Source of the DNA: Ricinus communis
Lineage: Eukaryota; Streptophyta; Magnoliopsida; Malpighiales; Euphorbiaceae
Reading direction: 5' to 3'
DNA length: 64,000 nt
Assembly (NCBI RefSeq): GCF_019578655.1
Contig: NC_063265.1
Span: 14,742,285 to 14,806,284, forward strand
Shown here: positions 13,701-26,070 of the stretch, one piece after another
Position numbering within the stretch: the first letter of the stretch is position 1
Layout of the letters: each line of letters opens with the position of its first letter
Made by a program: the position numbers and the translations under genes
Notes under the pieces: generated by a model
The model's database searches: none
The model's input: the letters and a program-made list of their open reading frames with translations, nothing else
Told to the model about the DNA's origin: nothing

Positions 13701-15938
13701 GAGATACACTTTTAATTTCATTGGTGACATCAATTGCATCAGCTTTAGTTTTTATTTAAAGTACAGAATATATTTCCCTAGAAAGCTTGTACTATGCATC
13801 ACAATATGCAAAAATTTTAAGGAAAAAAGAAGAACATAACATTCGAGGTCATCAATCGAAATAAAAAATGAAGAACCATGCATACTGCACATGGTAAAGC
13901 AAAACTGATACCTCTGCATTAATTTGAGTTTAAAATAAAATCTACTCTTCCAGGCATACAAATTGTCTACTACAAAAAGTAACAATCATCAAAAGGAAAA
14001 ATAACAAACCAAGTACAAGACGCATCCAAGTTCCAGATGCAGAAAACCAAATATATTCAATTAGAAGAATGAGAATGCAAGTTTTTGCGGAGGAGCATCA
14101 AGTCTCTGTCACAGAATTGACCTGTCAAAATCTCCTGACTAGATAATTCTGATCAAGCGTTAGATCAAGATGGTAGTACCTTACCATTGGTTTTGTTGAC
14201 TTTTCTTTCTTCAGTTTATGTCTAAAAGACTATCAGTTTTCCTGTACTAGGTAATGTAGAAATGTTAATGTGGTTCTCCTGCCATTCCTTTGCCCTTTTG
14301 CATGTTCACCAATGTATATTGCTTTTCTATGAAGATTTTAGGTCATTAGTGCTCAACCGTGCAACGACAAACAGCTTTTCATTATCTAAGCAAGTGCTGC
14401 CAAATCAAAGTTCATTAAGATGCTTATTTATCCAAACCTCTATACTTAATCTATAGCAGATTTCACTAGTCTGTCATCCTTTTCATAGCTTGTGTGATTT
14501 AAAACATGCACATACAAATTTTTAACTATCCAATATTCTTTCTGATAAAATTTAAATAAGTCATCTGATGAGAAAAAGGAGCAGGTTTTTCTCATGTAAT
14601 CTCCAACTCCTACCAAATAGTCTCACCCGCCATCATTGCAAATAAGCACAAATGAAGGAAGGAAAGCAGTTCAGTCAGACTGAGAACAGTAACCGTGTAA
14701 ACAATTTGTGGCAAAGAAAGAAATAAGCTTTTAAACAGTCTGAACTAGTATCTAGTAAGTACTTACGTATCATGCAAGTGAGACCTTGTGGGCAGAAGAA
14801 ACCCTCACAACAAGGTTGACAATCTTGAGTCCTAGCAGGTATGTCCTTTGTATTTTCCATAACAGCTTTCTGCTTTTGGCTAGTACTACAACCCCATCCT
14901 GGTTCACAACCAGAAAGCCAAGAACTCAAGTTGCAGTTCTTATTAGGTTTCAAGTAATTGGAACCTGCTTCCCGCCTCTCAAAGAGACTCTTGAAATAGA
15001 ATTTTATTTCTGCTGCTGTACATAGTCGATGTGTGAGATCCCCTGCATATTGAATCACAAATATAATGCGTAACTAGGTTAAGGAAAAACAAAGGAAGGA
15101 GAATAAAAACTTGCCAGCAAAGCTAAGAATTTCATTATGTTAAGATCCAAGTGCTTATTAGTCCAGTTTCTATAGACCAGGAAGTTGTACTTGCCATCTT
15201 GTTAAGCACCATGAAGTAGATGAGCAAAAGAAAATATCAAAGCATCACCTTTTCATCATGATGTGTGAGGTGGGTGAGTCAATACTCTATTATAAGAGAA
15301 TTAAATGAAAAGAGCACAATCAGAATAAACAAAGTGGCAATTTTGGCTGCAAGCATAGGTTATTGCATGTTTCCTTATGAACTTTTATCAACTTCCAAGA
15401 AAAACTTGTGCTTCCTTATTTTTCCTCCTTCTTTCCCAGGACAAAGGCAGAGAAGGCATTGAGCATGTCAAAAGTATAGAGGACATTGTTGAGGTTGCAT
15501 GTGTTCAAATGGTAACATGGAATTATCTAAGGCTCTTACCTTTGGTCTTCTTTATACAATTTGTTAAGAAATCTAATTCTCCAGTGAAATCGAATGCCCC
15601 ATTCCAATCTGCTTTCCTGAGAGGCATGGAAATTAACTGTTTGTAAAGAAAATGCACAGAAAACATTGAAAGATATTAAGAAAAATGTTTGCGAAAGCTA
15701 CTCACACATTTTTTACGCAAAAACCAGATGTATCTAGTATAGCATCACTGAATACTGTGCTGAGATTCGAAAGCCGGTTATATATCATCTGTGTGATAAG
15801 GGGAAGCAAGGCTGGGTTACCTGTCTGACTATAATCACCCCCATCAACACAATAAACACAAGGCAATAAATTTGAAACGACTACAAGAAACAATAAAACA
15901 TAAACCACCGAGCAAATTTTGATCTTCACTCCACTCAT
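7791..15938 (-). CDS. ABC transporter G family, NAP12/WBC30 type (1098 aa, 14 exons)
   Basis: This is a half-size ABCG transporter with a cysteine-rich extracytoplasmic N-terminus, the plant ABCG24/ABCG28/WBC30 subgroup. Its substrate is unknown. Exons on the minus strand are 15938-15706, 15616-15540, 15042-14767, 13659-13596, 13504-13358, 13184-13150, 12929-12856, 12366-11483, 11033-10734, 9962-9486, 9208-9060, 8794-8505, 8412-8279 and 7947-7791. The sum is exactly 1099 codons with TGA. In order: a signal peptide (first about 30 residues), a Cys-rich ectodomain with CPxGxYCP-like repeats (about 150-280), a membrane helix ([18 protein letters not shown], about 295-312), a basic Ala/Arg-rich juxtamembrane helix, a nucleotide-binding domain with Walker [10 protein letters not shown] (about 529), signature ISGGQRKR, Walker [13 protein letters not shown] and H-loop MVVHQP, then the membrane domain. 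It ends in FQKK, possibly an ER-exit or retrieval signal. Length and order match the family. Confidence 0.95.
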
Positions 15939-16589
15939 TTCCGAAACTTGAAGCTCTTCGATAACTATCTATGAACAAACATAATAAAATCCTGGAATAA
16001 CAATGAGAACCCGAATTCAAACAACACCAAAGGAGATCAACCATGGCATCCTAGATGATCAAAAGCTTCAATCTTTCAATAAATGTGGCAGCAACAACAC
16101 ACCCTTCCAAGAAAAAATCATCAATCTTGATCGGCGAATAATCAGATAGTGGATAATGGGGCCAATAGAAAGTTACAGAGCTTCTATTTTTGAAGAATGT
16201 TTGAGTAAAAATGACAGCCAACAATCAAAAGCTGAGTAATGAGTTCTTGAGGATGCAAAATAAAAAGTCGAAACGCTTCAATTTTTCAAGAAATACAGCA
16301 ATGTACGAATGAAATCTCGACAGGACAATAATCAAAAACTAAGTAATGGGTTCTTGAAAATGCAAATAGAAAGTCGAAAGACAATTGTGGGCGAGAGTTG
16401 GATGGATTGAGAAGCTGAGAAACAGAAGAATTTGGGTGAAAGCAGAGGAGTCCATTACTTGGGCTTGGAAGGAAGTCCTTGAATTTTGGAAAGAAGAAAT
16501 GGCGGGGAGAAACAAATGCCTACAATGAAGGGAGTTGCGTGTGCATGTCACGTAGATAACTGTAGGGAGTTGCGGGTGCTTCTCGAGTG
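15939..16589 (-). promoter_or_regulatory. Upstream region of the ABCG transporter gene
   Basis: This is the 5' flank of the minus-strand ABCG gene and must hold its leader and promoter. A minus-strand frame at 16611-16339 has no similarity I recognise and no splice link to exon 1, so it was left out. Two short stretches (around 16190-16250 and 16320-16380) resemble each other (AATAATCAAA, AAGCTGAGTAATG/AAACTAAGTAATGGG, GTTCTTGA), a weak direct repeat of about 120-bp spacing. Confidence 0.4.
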
Positions 16590-17290
16590 TACATTTTATC
16601 CATCGACACAATACATCAATTTAAATATTTTAGATAAATAATCTCTAAATTTATATTTAAAAGTTAAATAGATACAATTTAAATTTTTTTAATAAATAAT
16701 TTCCTTAATTTGTATCCAATAGTCAAATGTATCTTATTTAAATTTTTTAAAAAAATAAAAATAATATTAAAATTTTAATTCTAATTGAATTATAAAAATT
16801 AAAAATAATTTATTTTATTAATTTACTAATACAGTATTTAATGGCGTACTATACAATAGCATATTTAGCAAAATTTAATTTAGATCTCATTAACTTAAAA
16901 ATGACAATTTATTGTCTATTTATTAAAAAAGTTAAAATTTGACTTATTTAATTCTTGAAAAATTAAAATTTAACTTATTTAATTTTTATAAAGTTGAAAT
17001 ATGACTTATTTAATGCTTATTATTTTTTAATCAATTAAATCTAGATATTATTTTTAATTTTATATAATTCAATTAAAATCTAAAAATCTAATATTATTTC
17101 ACTTTTAAAAATTTAAATTGAATGTATTTGACATTTAGACACAAATTTAAAAAATTATTTGTGAAAGAATTTAAATTAAATATATTTAACGCTTGAATAT
17201 AAATTTAAAAGATTAATTAATAAAAATTTAAACTAAATATATTTAATTCTTATATAAAAAGTTCAGGAGCTTTGTCCATCAAACATTTGG
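16590..17290. mobile_element. Fold-back (long inverted repeat) element, non-autonomous
   Basis: The reverse complement of about 16610-16810 matches about 17035-17270 at roughly 80 percent by eye. Shared blocks include AATTTAAATT, ATTTGAC, ACAAATT, ATATAAATTTA and TGAATTATA next to AAATTAAAAATAAT. Each arm is itself made of about 60-bp subrepeats containing ATTTAAATT and TATTTAAC. There is no coding capacity. The structure suits a fold-back or MITE-type DNA transposon derivative. I could not fix the exact ends or a target-site duplication. It sits between the divergently transcribed ABCG and RLCK genes. Confidence 0.5.
16931..17017. repeat. Three-copy 31-bp tandem repeat inside the fold-back element
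   Basis: Three diverged copies of a unit with core TTAAAATTTGACTTATTTAA begin at about 16931, 16962 and 16993. They lie in the loop between the inverted arms of the surrounding element. Confidence 0.6.
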
Positions 17291-18166
17291 CATGCTCGCA
17301 AGAAAATAATAACAGATACCTTTTTGGGTTATTTAGCTTGATGGTAAAGTAAGAAGCTTTACCCCTCACTTATTTTGGACCAAAAGACAATGAACAAGTA
17401 GATAAAGGTGGTGTCTTTTTCACCTCTTTTTCCAAACCATTGCTTTAGAATTTAGACAATAAGCTAAATGGGAGTATGGTCGTAGAATTCTCTCACGTCT
17501 TTGAACAAATTTTGATTTTGATTTTGATTTATCAGTATGAGAAATCTTGGCAATTGATTAGATGAATATATACTACGCTGCAACTTTAAAAAGATAGAAA
17601 AGAAATAATTCATCATGCATTGGTGAGTCACTTGATTCAAGAGTCGAATTCATTCTCATCTTATGAAATGCACATTTATAAGGCAGGACGAAAAAAGAAT
17701 CACGATTTTATAAGGTCCACTGTTATGATGGATTTTTCACCGCTTATCCTCCATCATCTTCTTTCATATGTTTGTGCTACTTTATGATCTATTGTTAGGT
17801 TTTTCTAATAATGTATTGTCCAGTGATAATAACAACTTATCAAAGAATTCCAATAAACATCTCCTATGTCCAAAAGCTGCAACTTGTACTTGTAATGCTT
17901 GTTACTTATAGATTTGCGGCCCAATAAACACCACTAGTACTATTAAAATTATCGTCAAATGCAAACCATCGTGGCAACAAAAAAACTAAATCAAGTTATA
18001 TAACCTTTGCTGTTTAAACTTCCAATTGGTATTCACCATTAGCTCCAAATCTGTAGTCAAAGAAAGAAGCAAGATCTGCTTATACAATGAATCAAAAAAT
18101 TCCATTCAGGACCAGCTTGACTTTAGATGACTCATGCACCCATCTCAATAAAGACTTAAAGACTTT

Positions 18167-18170
<4 letters not shown>
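17291..18170. other. Intergenic spacer upstream of the RLCK gene
   Basis: AT-rich, no coding region or RNA gene recognised. The right-hand part (from about 17900) presumably carries the upstream promoter of the kinase gene. No convincing TATA box was seen close to the CT run at 18171. Confidence 0.5.

Positions 18171-18198
<28 letters not shown>
18171..18198 (+). repeat. (CT)14 microsatellite in the probable RLCK leader
   Basis: Fourteen CT units on the sense strand, about 1.2 kb upstream of the kinase ATG. Pyrimidine runs of this kind are common at plant transcription starts. A leader intron with its acceptor at CTGCAG (19331) would connect this leader to the first coding exon. Confidence 0.8.
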
Positions 18199-18202
<4 letters not shown>

Positions 18203-19367
18203 TGTACCTCATTTCCAAAGGCCCCATTCACACTTGATGTGGCTGTAATTGGATTTAAGATTGTCTTTGTACTGGATGATTTCTTTTTATTTTGTAGTAT
18301 TAAATTATTGTATGGGTTTCATTTATTTTGGTTCGTAAGATGACTTCCACCTTCAATTGCCGTGTAAGGACTGCTTGCAGATTATGGAATGATAATAAAA
18401 GTCTTTTCTTTTTCTAGTGTTTTTTGAGGTCTTTTTGGGGTGTGTGGACCAAATGGTTGTCTCTCAGAAATTCCTTCTTGATTTTTTAAATTTGTTGTCA
18501 AAAGTTGTGGGTTTTTCCTTCTAACCAGAAAAATAAAAAAAGGTTGTGGGTGTTTTTTCTGGTCAAGTTTTCAGATAATCCAATTTGAGGTGAGTTTTGC
18601 CATCCAAACCACAATCTTCACCTTATTGTGCTTGCTGTTTAGTGGGATTACTTATATGGTTATTGTCATAATCAGTATGGTTTTTGGTGAATGGATCATA
18701 TGGAGATGGAAGAGAAAAATGTTATCATGATCGTATGGTATTGGCACAAAATTTAATTTCTTGGTTTCATTCTACTGGACCTTGGGTTCAAAAGGCAGCA
18801 TCTGGGAATTGGATTTTGTAGGAAAGTAAACATCTTGAGAGAAATGACACAAGAAAAATATGGTGCTGAGCCAGTAATTATTGATGCCTCTTTGTGTCTT
18901 TCTTCCCATTTTAAGGTTTACTGTTTTGGGTAGGTTTTATAAGGGTTTGAAGACTTGCTGAATCTGGTACTTGTAGGAGACCTTTTGTTAAGAATGAAGC
19001 TTTATCAGAGAAGGTTGCTTATTATTTTCTAGATTACTTGTGTGAACACTTTTATATTGAGCATCGCAATAAACATCTAGAAAGTGCAACTCTGAGTTGG
19101 CGTTGTTTTGAAAAATAATTGTATGCTCTTGGTTTTTTATGCCACCATGATAATTATGGACTTCATGTCTTTCAATCAACATCATCATTTGTGCAATTTG
19201 GAATATTATGCCTTGCTAGAATCTCTTATTCTAATTGTTTTGGACAAACTGCTAATCCATAGTCTTGATTTCTTATACTTTTAGATATCTTCCTTATATT
19301 AAAGTTTCTTTCTTCGTCTCTGGATCTGCAGTGAGGAAAAGTGGTGTGTGTGAATTTGTCAGGGGCT

Positions 19368-22300
19368 ATGAAGTGCTTCTCATTTTACAGTGGCGATAAG
19401 AAGGACGAACCAAAGACTACAAAGTTGGTCTCTGTTCAATCAACAAATTCTGCATTTACTGATCGTGAAGTAGGGAGATCTAGTGAATTTAATTATCCAG
19501 ATGTTTCGGGCACCAGCATAGAATCCATCGATAGGCCCTCATTTCCTAGTATGTCTCAAAGACCCAGCAATCTCAGAGTGTTCACAGTTGCTGAGCTTAA
19601 ATCAGCTACCAGAAATTTTAGCCGTTCCGTCATGCTTGGAGAAGGTGGATTTGGTTGTGTCTATAGAGGTTCTATCAAGAGCTTGGAGGACCCAACTAAA
19701 AAACTTGAAGTTGCAGTGAAACAACTTGGTAAAAGAGGGATGCAGGCAAGCCTTTTTCCTTTTGTTATAAGATTTTAGATCTTGAGATTTTGAGGTATAT
19801 CTGTTGTCAGTATTGAACCTATACGAGTCATGTTAGGGTGTTCAGAGTTCAATATATTGCTGAGAATGTGAAAACTTAGGTTTTCATGCTTAATTTAGGA
19901 TCTAGTGATACTGTATTCTCAAAATTCTATTTTCTTAATTTTAAAGAAGTTTTCCAGCTGCTTAAATGTTATAGATGCGTGCCGATTGTTGACACCCAAT
20001 AAATGCTTGTATTACGGACACTTTTCCTATTTCCACAAAATATATACAGAATAGCTCATCATAGATAGCTTTCATATAAATGCCAACTTAAGCTAGAGTC
20101 ATTGTATTTATTCATTAAATTTAATGGGAGACTAGGTGAGATCATATTAGGCCACTGTACTTCCCTTTACAGTCTGTAGAATTAGTGTAAATGGATTTAT
20201 TTCTTGGAATCTCAGTTGAGAAAGAAGAAATAAAATCTTGCTGAATATGTCGCTGAGTTGGTTGCACTCTTTGCTGTATTGTTATTGTCCCTAGTTTCAT
20301 CCTTGTTATAAAGCTTATTAGTTTACCTGCTGATATCAGATTCCCTGCTGTTTTTATGCTAATCTAGACTCCACTTATCATTCTCTTTCGTGCTGCTTAA
20401 TCTCCTAAACTGCTTTGTGCTTGGCAGGGCCATAAAGAATGGGTCACAGAAGTGAATGTTCTTGGGGTGGTTGAGCATCCAAACCTTGTCAAATTAGTTG
20501 GCTATTGTGCTGACGATGATGAAAGAGGAATCCAGCGCCTTTTGATTTATGAATTTATGCCTAATGGAAGTGTGGAGGATCATTTATCTGCTCGTTCAGA
20601 TGCACCTATTCCATGGGCCATGAGGTTGAGGATAGCTCAAGATGCTGCTCGTGGGTTAACATACCTTCATGAAGAAATGGGTTTTCAGGTACTTCTTTTT
20701 TTTTTCTCATTTCAATAGAGTCAAGATTTGTTACTCTCTTTACAAATGCATTTGGAAGGGAATGGAGACTTAGGAGGAGGTTCTGCTAAATGGCTTTAGT
20801 TTAAAGTAGCTCCTATTGTTACCTTCTAACTATCTTATTTTCTCCTTTACTTCTTCTCTTTTCTCCCCTTTCTTTTGCACAGATTATCTTCAGGGACTTC
20901 AAATCTTCAAATATTCTCCTAGATGAGCAGTGGAATGCTAAACTGTCAGATTTTGGATTGGCTAGGTTGGGACCTTCAGAAGGACTGACCCATGTTTCAA
21001 CAGCAGTATGTTGTACAATAAAATTTCACTAGCACTTGGCATTCATCCCTTTAACAAGTACTCTCTTAAACATATCGTGTAAAATGACTTGCATAAAAAT
21101 CAGACTTTCCTTCTGAAGGATGCATATCCAAACTTAAAACCGGTCATCACGCATTTATGTCGAAGGATAGATGTCTACCCGTGTATTCCTACTTTGGTGT
21201 GAATTTGATGGTAATTGTCTTTAGGTATTAAACCTTCTTTGGTATTTAGATGGATAACCATTTAAATCTCTAAATATTTCAAAAGCTCATTCCTGCATTT
21301 GCAATTGCTTATTCAGCTATGCCTTTGGAATCTGCACTAATAAATAAGGTGCCTAAAAATCAATCTTTTTTCTGCAGTTGTTATTCATGTGCAAATATAG
21401 GCTTTGAGAACATAGTGTTCAAGAACTCTGCAGTTCAATGCTGCTCGTAGGTGTGAAAGCAAATACAATTTTCAACCTGGATGACTTTCAATTAGGCTCT
21501 TGTGACATTTCCTCTTATATTTGATACAGTGACCTGGTAGACTCAACATGTATTGCTTGTTATTGTTTAATACTTTGTTTGAACATGGGCTTATAACTGC
21601 TAATTGAGGAAATGGGAAAACTGAGAGAACATATTAAATCAATGAACTTTCACATAGCTGCATGATGACCAGAAAACAGTTTCATTTGAAAGAACTTTAG
21701 CAAATGAACTTCACTTTTGTCCTTCTTCCCCACCCATATCTCCATTTTCTTTTTACCTCATTATGTTGCAGTTATACTATCCAGTAGTCAGTAAATTATT
21801 AGCACATCTTTAGTATATATCTTCTGGAACTCATTCATGCTATTGGTATTTTTCATCAGGTTGTGGGAACCATGGGATATGCAGCTCCTGAATATGTCCA
21901 AACCGGACGTCTCACTTCCAAGAGTGACGTTTGGAGCTATGGAGTCTTTCTCTACGAGCTCATCACAGGTCGACGACCTTTAGATCGAAATCGACCCAGG
22001 AGTGAGCAGAAGCTTTTGGAATGGGTTAAGCCATACCTAGCAGATGCGAAAAAATTTCCACAAATATTGGACCCGAGGCTGGAGGGAAAATATCCCTTAA
22101 GATCAGCCCAAAAGCTTGCAACTATAGCCAACCGATGCTTAGTCAGAAATCCCAAGGCTCGTCCAAAGATGAGCGAGGTTTTGGAAATGGTAAACCGAAT
22201 TGTGGATGCATCATCAGAAGCATCGAGTCCTCAACTATCATTCAAGAGTTCAATCACTATGGAAACTTCACGGGACCATAAAACGAAAAATAAAAGAAGA

Positions 22301-22375
22301 AAAGTAGACTTGAAAGGCAGAGAAAGTGGTTGGTTTTCTCGGATGTGGGCTCCAAAGCTTATCAGAACATGTTGA
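19368..22375 (+). CDS. Receptor-like cytoplasmic kinase VII, PCRK1/PCRK2-like (425 aa, 4 exons)
   Basis: This is a serine/threonine kinase of the RLCK VII (PBL) class acting at the plasma membrane downstream of immune receptors; the closest known types are Arabidopsis PCRK1 and PCRK2. Exons are 19368-19745, 20428-20688, 20883-21005 and 21860-22375, giving 426 codons with TGA. The start [14 protein letters not shown] is characteristic of this clade; no upstream in-frame ATG follows the leader acceptor at 19331. Motifs: glycine loop GEGGFG (91-96), Lys in EVAVKQL (about 119), FRDFKSSN catalytic loop (216-223, an RD kinase), DFG (236-238) and activation-segment end YAAPE (261-265). The C-terminus is lysine/arginine-rich. 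There is no Gly-2 for myristoylation; Cys-3 could be palmitoylated. Intron 1 has a GC donor (CAG/GCAAGC). Using the nearby GT donor would put a stop in the next exon. Confidence 0.95.
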
Positions 22376-25251
22376 CTGCAGTAAACTATAGCAAACTGAT
22401 CTTGAGGTAGGTGTTTTGGCCCATGGATTACTCTGTTATAAAACTTATATATTAAGACCTGCAGGGTTCTTCATGTATTGACTAAATAACAAACTGTGTG
22501 CTCAAAAACTTCCACATGATGTAAGTTCTCATGCTACACTGAACTAAGCTGAGAAAAGAACGATAGATTAAGTCCAGAAGCAGCCTAGTTGATTCAAAAA
22601 CAAATGCTTGTGGGAAGATGCTAATTTTAAAGAAATTATTACTGCCTTTTGTATATAGTTCCTTCATTTTTCAATAGATCTCGTAACCACATTTGATGGT
22701 TAGCTCCTGTAGTGGTGTTAGGATAAAATGATCTTCCACCTAGTATGTTGAATGAAGAGGCTTGCTTCTTGGGGCTCACTTTGGAAAATTTTTGGAGTGG
22801 GATTGGTCATTGAACTTATGTAAAATTTCTTTTATTCTTGGTTTTGCTTAATTTTGTATTCCTAATGTTACATTTTTGTAGGATGCTATAGAGCTGTTAG
22901 ATGGTTTGCTGTAATATATTTTGATCAGACTATTTAATGATTGTATCTTCAACTTATTATACATATAATTCTTGGTTTATTTGTCATTCTTTCATGGAAG
23001 AGTTATCATATCTTCAACCATATTGGATTGGATCTTGCCTACAAATCTAAAGATTTGAGTGTTCTTTTAGCATGATCATGTTTAAGTGGTTCTCCAATCA
23101 AAAGATTGAAGCCTCGTTCCGAACTAATGTTTTTTCTAAAAGCAGATTTGATAAAAGCGGTTTATAAAAAAATCAATTTATTAAATTAAGAAAAATTATA
23201 ACAATACCTTTTTTTTAGTATTGTGCGTCAATTTCAAACCACCATCTATGATTTATGAATAAATTTGCATCTTTCTATTTATTTTTTTTTAAAAAATATA
23301 GATATATCAGTAATAAGAATTAATAAGTATATTTTGATATAAAAAATAAAAATAAATATTAAATAATAAAAAATACATATAAAGAAATTTACTTCTAACG
23401 ATTACTAATCGCGTTGTTTAAAAAGTAGATTATAATTCTATAGGAAGAATATTCTAGTCGGTAACACTAAGCTATATATTAACTTTATAAATATCAGATT
23501 ATAATTCTATAGGAAGAATATTCTAGTCGGTAACACTAAGCTATATATTAACTTTATAAATATCTTACAATGAGTTTGATTATTTAAATACTGGATTAGA
23601 TCTATTTTTTCTTTTCACATTCTTATGGAGAGAGAATTTATTACTCTTATAACATATAATCATAAAAAATTTTGTAAAAAAAAAAACTTAAAAAGAAAAA
23701 AGAAAGACCACCGCCAATCACTTTTAAATAAAACTATAATTAGAAAAAAAAAATAGTGTGGCAAAATGCAAGATGTTACCCATGTCTAAAGAAAACTATT
23801 TCTTTAATTTATTATATATATATATATTGGTTGTGCTTTTAGGCTTTTAACAATTCTGAAATGTGGTATGAGTTGTGGCAAACATTGACTTTAGCACTTT
23901 AAACATCTCAAAAGAGAAACATTTCAAACAAGAAAGCAACAGATTATCGTTGTCATTAGAAAGTCCCCCCCGCCCCTTTTTCTGCTATCCTACGCACAAA
24001 AACAAAAACAGAAAAAGCTTAAAATTCTGCCATGAAAAACTTGCCACTTGCACTTTGACAGGCCCTTACAGAAGAGTCTATTTTTAAATGGTCTTGACAA
24101 GTTTCCTGCCGCGTTAAGCTTATTGGAGATTTCAGGATTTGGCCGGTTTCAATCCTAATACTTTAATTTTATGTTATTTTGGCGTTGATTGCAGAATTCA
24201 TTATCAATTTTTGAAAAGCTTTTTAAGGACAAATAAATTAATAATGTGATGAATCTCTATTCTATGATTTCTTTTTTCCTTCTTTCTAAGCTATTAATAT
24301 ATAATTATGACTAATATAAAGTATTGATGAATAATAAAATAATTCAAATTTGAAACAAATAAATATTCCAGTTAAATTAATTTTTTAATTTTTTAATTGG
24401 TTTTCTGATATCATACTACCGAATATGTGCGGACTAAATTAAACTATTAATTTAAAAATAGTATACCATTCTACATCATAAATTTAAACATTATAAATAC
24501 AATGCTATTTTATTTATCGTAATATTTATCCAAATTAAATTATTATGCATCTAATAATTTTCTTAATTTTAGGTATCTTAGCAGCAAAATGTTGCAAGAA
24601 CTATTCATCCATTTCCCTCTGATTCTCTCTTTTTCTCTTTTTTGCAAGATAGTTTATTAAATGTGTCAAAAAGTTAACAGGAAAAGTCTTTTCCTGCATC
24701 TTAAAAGCCATAAAACCTTCAACCTCAAACCAAAACCTAATGCCATGAATCAGGTCTTACTGCTAATCATGCCATGTGTGGTATCACATGATATCTTAAT
24801 TTCAGGTGTCAATGTCTGATTAATTAAATATATTCTTATTTTGTTAAAAATGACAGAACAATTTTAATTGCTGCTATTCCATTTGTAATAATTAAGTTTA
24901 GGGAGATTAATATCTAAGTTTCTCTCTCTCTTTTTCTTTTTAAATTAGAAAAATAAGCTGATATTACTAAATGCTAACAGCCCAACAAAATAAAAAATAA
25001 TACAAGTAGTACAACCAAATTGAATTAATTAATTTATAATTTTCTAAAAAAATTAAATATAATTTAACTAGACACTTGACTTTGTAAGAAAATTAATTAT
25101 GAGGGAAGGGAACCATAGGATGCCTCAGTCTACTCTAGTGATAGAGAAATTCGAGAAACGTATTCGAATTGTAAATGATAGCTTCCAAAATTAGCCATTT
25201 AATGGCAAAGTATATGGGCACTATTTTCCCATTTTGTTTCTATTTACTTTT
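22376..25251. other. Intergenic spacer downstream of the RLCK gene
   Basis: The first 600 bases or so are the 3' trailer and flank of the kinase. The remainder is AT-rich with no supported gene. The frame at 23875-24087 and others here are short, lack splice support and resemble nothing. A perfect tandem duplication lies at 23427-23564. Confidence 0.55.
23427..23564. repeat. Perfect 69-bp tandem duplication (2 copies)
   Basis: Copy 1 is 23427-23495 and copy 2 is 23496-23564. They are identical base for base in this sequence, including GGAAGAATATTCTAGTCGG and TAACACTAAGC. Identity in otherwise fast-evolving AT-rich spacer means a very recent duplication, or an assembly artefact. Confidence 0.95.
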
Positions 25252-26070
25252 CGCAAAATACATCACCAAACACCTGTACTGGTATGAAATAGTCAATTAG
25301 CACTTTATATTTTACGATTTAACTATTAGACACTTCTACTTATTAAATTGATAACATTTGAATACCTAAATATTGACTTAACACACGTGTAACTCACACA
25401 CACTCAAAATGTCAGCAAAAAGACCGACACAATTAGCGTTATTATAACAATAATCTAATTTAATTCTCATAGTTTTATAAAATTATTTTTTAGTCCTTTA
25501 AAATTTTTCTATTATTTCATAATTTATATAAATTCTTTTTTTAACCCTTATAATTTTTTTTAAATAGTTTATATTTTCTAAATTATCTTTTTGACCCTTT
25601 AAATTTCTTAATAATATATTTATTTACGTATAAATTTGAATAAAATGTGTTTGTTATTAAATAATCAACAAACAAGCAAATAATATTTTGTTCTCTTATT
25701 TAGTTTTCTCCAAATAAACATATCATTTAAAACTTTACACCTAAATAAATATACTTTAAAAAAATTTAAAAGAAAAAATGTTATTTGATATAAATATATT
25801 TAAAAACAATTACAGGAGTTAAAAAGAAATATTACATAAATTATGGAATAATAAAAATATTTAGATAGTTCAAAAAAGACATTTTAGAAAACATTAAGGA
25901 TTAAATTGAATCTTTATTAGAATGCGTCGATTTTTTTTTAATTTTTTTGAGTCAGCCATGAGTTATGTATATACTAATCAACACTCGGATGTTTATATAT
26001 GATCAATTTAGTAAGTAAATTGACTATTTCATACAAATATAAATGTTTAGAAATGTATCTTATCATTTTC
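25252..26070. mobile_element. Second fold-back element with about 350-bp inverted arms
   Basis: The left arm (about 25252-25600) and the reverse complement of the right arm (about 25720-26070) align over most of their length by eye. Shared blocks include GTATGAAATAGTCAAT, TAAATTGAT, TAACTCA, CAATTTAATCC/CTAATTTAATTC, CCATAATTTAT/TCATAATTTAT and TTTTTAAC. Outer ends show ATACAT on the left and ATGTAT on the right. Almost the whole element would fold into a hairpin with a short loop. There is no coding frame. It is most like a Mutator-type or other fold-back MITE; family not assignable by eye. Confidence 0.55.

Noticed and set aside
17337..17400. Possible tRNA-like stretch
   Set aside because: No cloverleaf with a proper TTC arm could be drawn.
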